Source: Actinomycetota bacterium (GTDB lineage: Bacteria > Actinomycetota > Actinomycetes > Streptosporangiales > Streptosporangiaceae). Taken from it: a stretch of DNA of 38,253 nt. Position 1 is the stretch's first letter. Every line of letters starts with the position of its first letter. Where the stretch lies: positions 1 through 38,253 of the forward strand of contig DAHVAN010000339.1 in assembly GCA_027314595.1 (NCBI GenBank), written 5' to 3'. Position numbers and translations under genes: made by a program. The notes below the pieces were generated by a model that saw only the letters and a program-made list of their open reading frames with translations, had not been told where the DNA came from and ran no database searches. Shown in pieces: positions 37,766-38,253 of this stretch.

Positions 37766-38253
37766 CAGGCTGCCTTCCCTCGATGACTGCCCGATGAGCG
37801 GGCGTGCTTGAGTCCCCCGAGCATGCGGACGGAGTCGGCCAGCGGGCCGGCGGCTAGTCCGGCGGGTTCGAGGACGACCCCGCCGAGAGCCGCGGCCAGC
37901 GCGGCGGCGAGGCCGATTCGCACCGGGCCGGTCTCGCAGTCCACGACCACGCTTGCCACGCGGTCGGCGGCGAGCATGGCCGCGGCCCGGAACGCGGACG
38001 CGACCGGATCCCGACCGCCGGTCGCGCGGCCGTCGGTGACGAGCACGAGCAGCGGCCGGCGGCGCGGGTCGCGCAGCCGCTCGGCGCGCAGCACCTCGCG
38101 GGCGCGCAGCAGCCCGGCGGCAAGGGGGGTGCGCCCGCCGGCCGGCAGCAGCGCGAGCCGGGCGGCGGCGGTCTCAACCGAGGACGTGGGCGGCAGCAGG
38201 AGCTGCGCGCCGCTCCCCCGGAAGGTCACCAGGCCGACCTTGTCCCTGCGCTG
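37765..38253 (-). CDS. Magnesium/cobalt chelatase ATPase-associated vWA subunit (ChlD/CobT-like), C-terminal part
   Basis: The last 162 residues of a von Willebrand A-domain protein; the start is beyond the right edge. KVGLVTFRGSGAQLLLPPTS, TPLAAGLLRAREVL and VLVTDGRATGGRDP (Thr-Asp part of a MIDAS metal site) match ChlD/BchD-type chelatase subunits, which in actinomycetes lie beside cobN. The AAA part and the DxSxS residues must be upstream. It is first in the visible operon and its stop overlaps cobO by one base. With CbiX also present, it may serve a CobN late-insertion chelatase or another metal step. Confidence 0.85.
   Translation of the reverse strand, partial: QRRDKVGLVTFRGSGAQLLLPPTSSVETAAARLALLPAGGRTPLAAGLLRAREVLRAERLRDPRRRPLLVLVTDGRATGGRDPVASAFRAAAMLAADRVASVVVDCETGPVRIGLAAALAAALGGVVLEPAGLAAGPLADSVRMLGGLKHARSSGSHRGKAA

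Noticed and set aside
1-38253. tRNA, rRNA or CRISPR array
   Set aside because: No cloverleaf-like conserved arms, rRNA segments or regularly spaced repeats were seen on either strand.

Overview
The window is GC-rich DNA (well over 65 percent by eye) with strong third-position GC bias, GTG starts, mycothiol/NDMA-type alcohol dehydrogenases, SpoIIE-type phosphatase signalling and many ATGA gene overlaps. This points to a filamentous actinomycete (Streptosporangiales/Streptomyces-like Actinobacteria). The species cannot be named from the sequence. No rRNA, tRNA or CRISPR array was seen.

Left part (1-11.5 kb): a 6-phosphofructokinase start (minus strand, cut by the window edge), a tandem pair of NDMA-dependent-type zinc alcohol dehydrogenases, and an operon of two alpha/beta hydrolases with a small coupled ORF between them. 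These are followed by a decayed D-2-hydroxyacid dehydrogenase, a lipoprotein alpha/beta hydrolase, a divergent PAS-PAS-GAF-PP2C-HATPase signalling phosphatase, and another small alpha/beta hydrolase.

Arsenic island (11.7-14.5 kb): an ArsR repressor is followed by an unusual fusion of arsenite methyltransferase (ArsM) with a GNAT acetyltransferase (ArsN-like). Next comes a second ArsR with CVC and N-terminal CC motifs. Divergent from it is a broken arsI-like gene that keeps its ribosome site but is fused after about 15 codons to an unrelated TPR-regulator fragment. Perfect inverted repeats lie at the first arsR promoter.

Middle part (14.5-22 kb): a TetR, NmrA-like reductase and membrane protein operon with a clear operator; a decayed transposon (TniB-like ATPase with a frameshift); a hydrolase/TetR divergent pair sharing an 18-bp operator; a TrmH-family RNA methyltransferase whose C-terminus runs antisense into the tetR gene; and a P-loop kinase-like protein. 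The stretches 16.6-18.05 kb and 19.6-22.0 kb look partly degraded.

Right part (22.0-38.25 kb, all minus strand): a tightly packed cobalamin operon, transcribed from beyond the right edge. The order is vWA chelatase subunit, cobO, cobB/cbiA, cobI, cobM, cbiD, cobL, cbiG-cobJ, ferredoxin, cobH, cbiX, cobC/D, bluB-cobT, a precorrin-2-dehydrogenase-like domain fused to cobU, cobS and a NiCoT cobalt transporter. Almost every junction overlaps by 1-19 nt. The set covers cobalt uptake, corrin ring methylation and contraction, adenosylation, amidation, lower-ligand synthesis and nucleotide loop assembly. CbiX, CbiD, CbiG and the SirC-like domain suggest an early-cobalt (anaerobic-type) route, while the vWA subunit recalls late-insertion CobN systems. 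cobA, cobK/cbiJ, cbiB and cobQ are not in the window.
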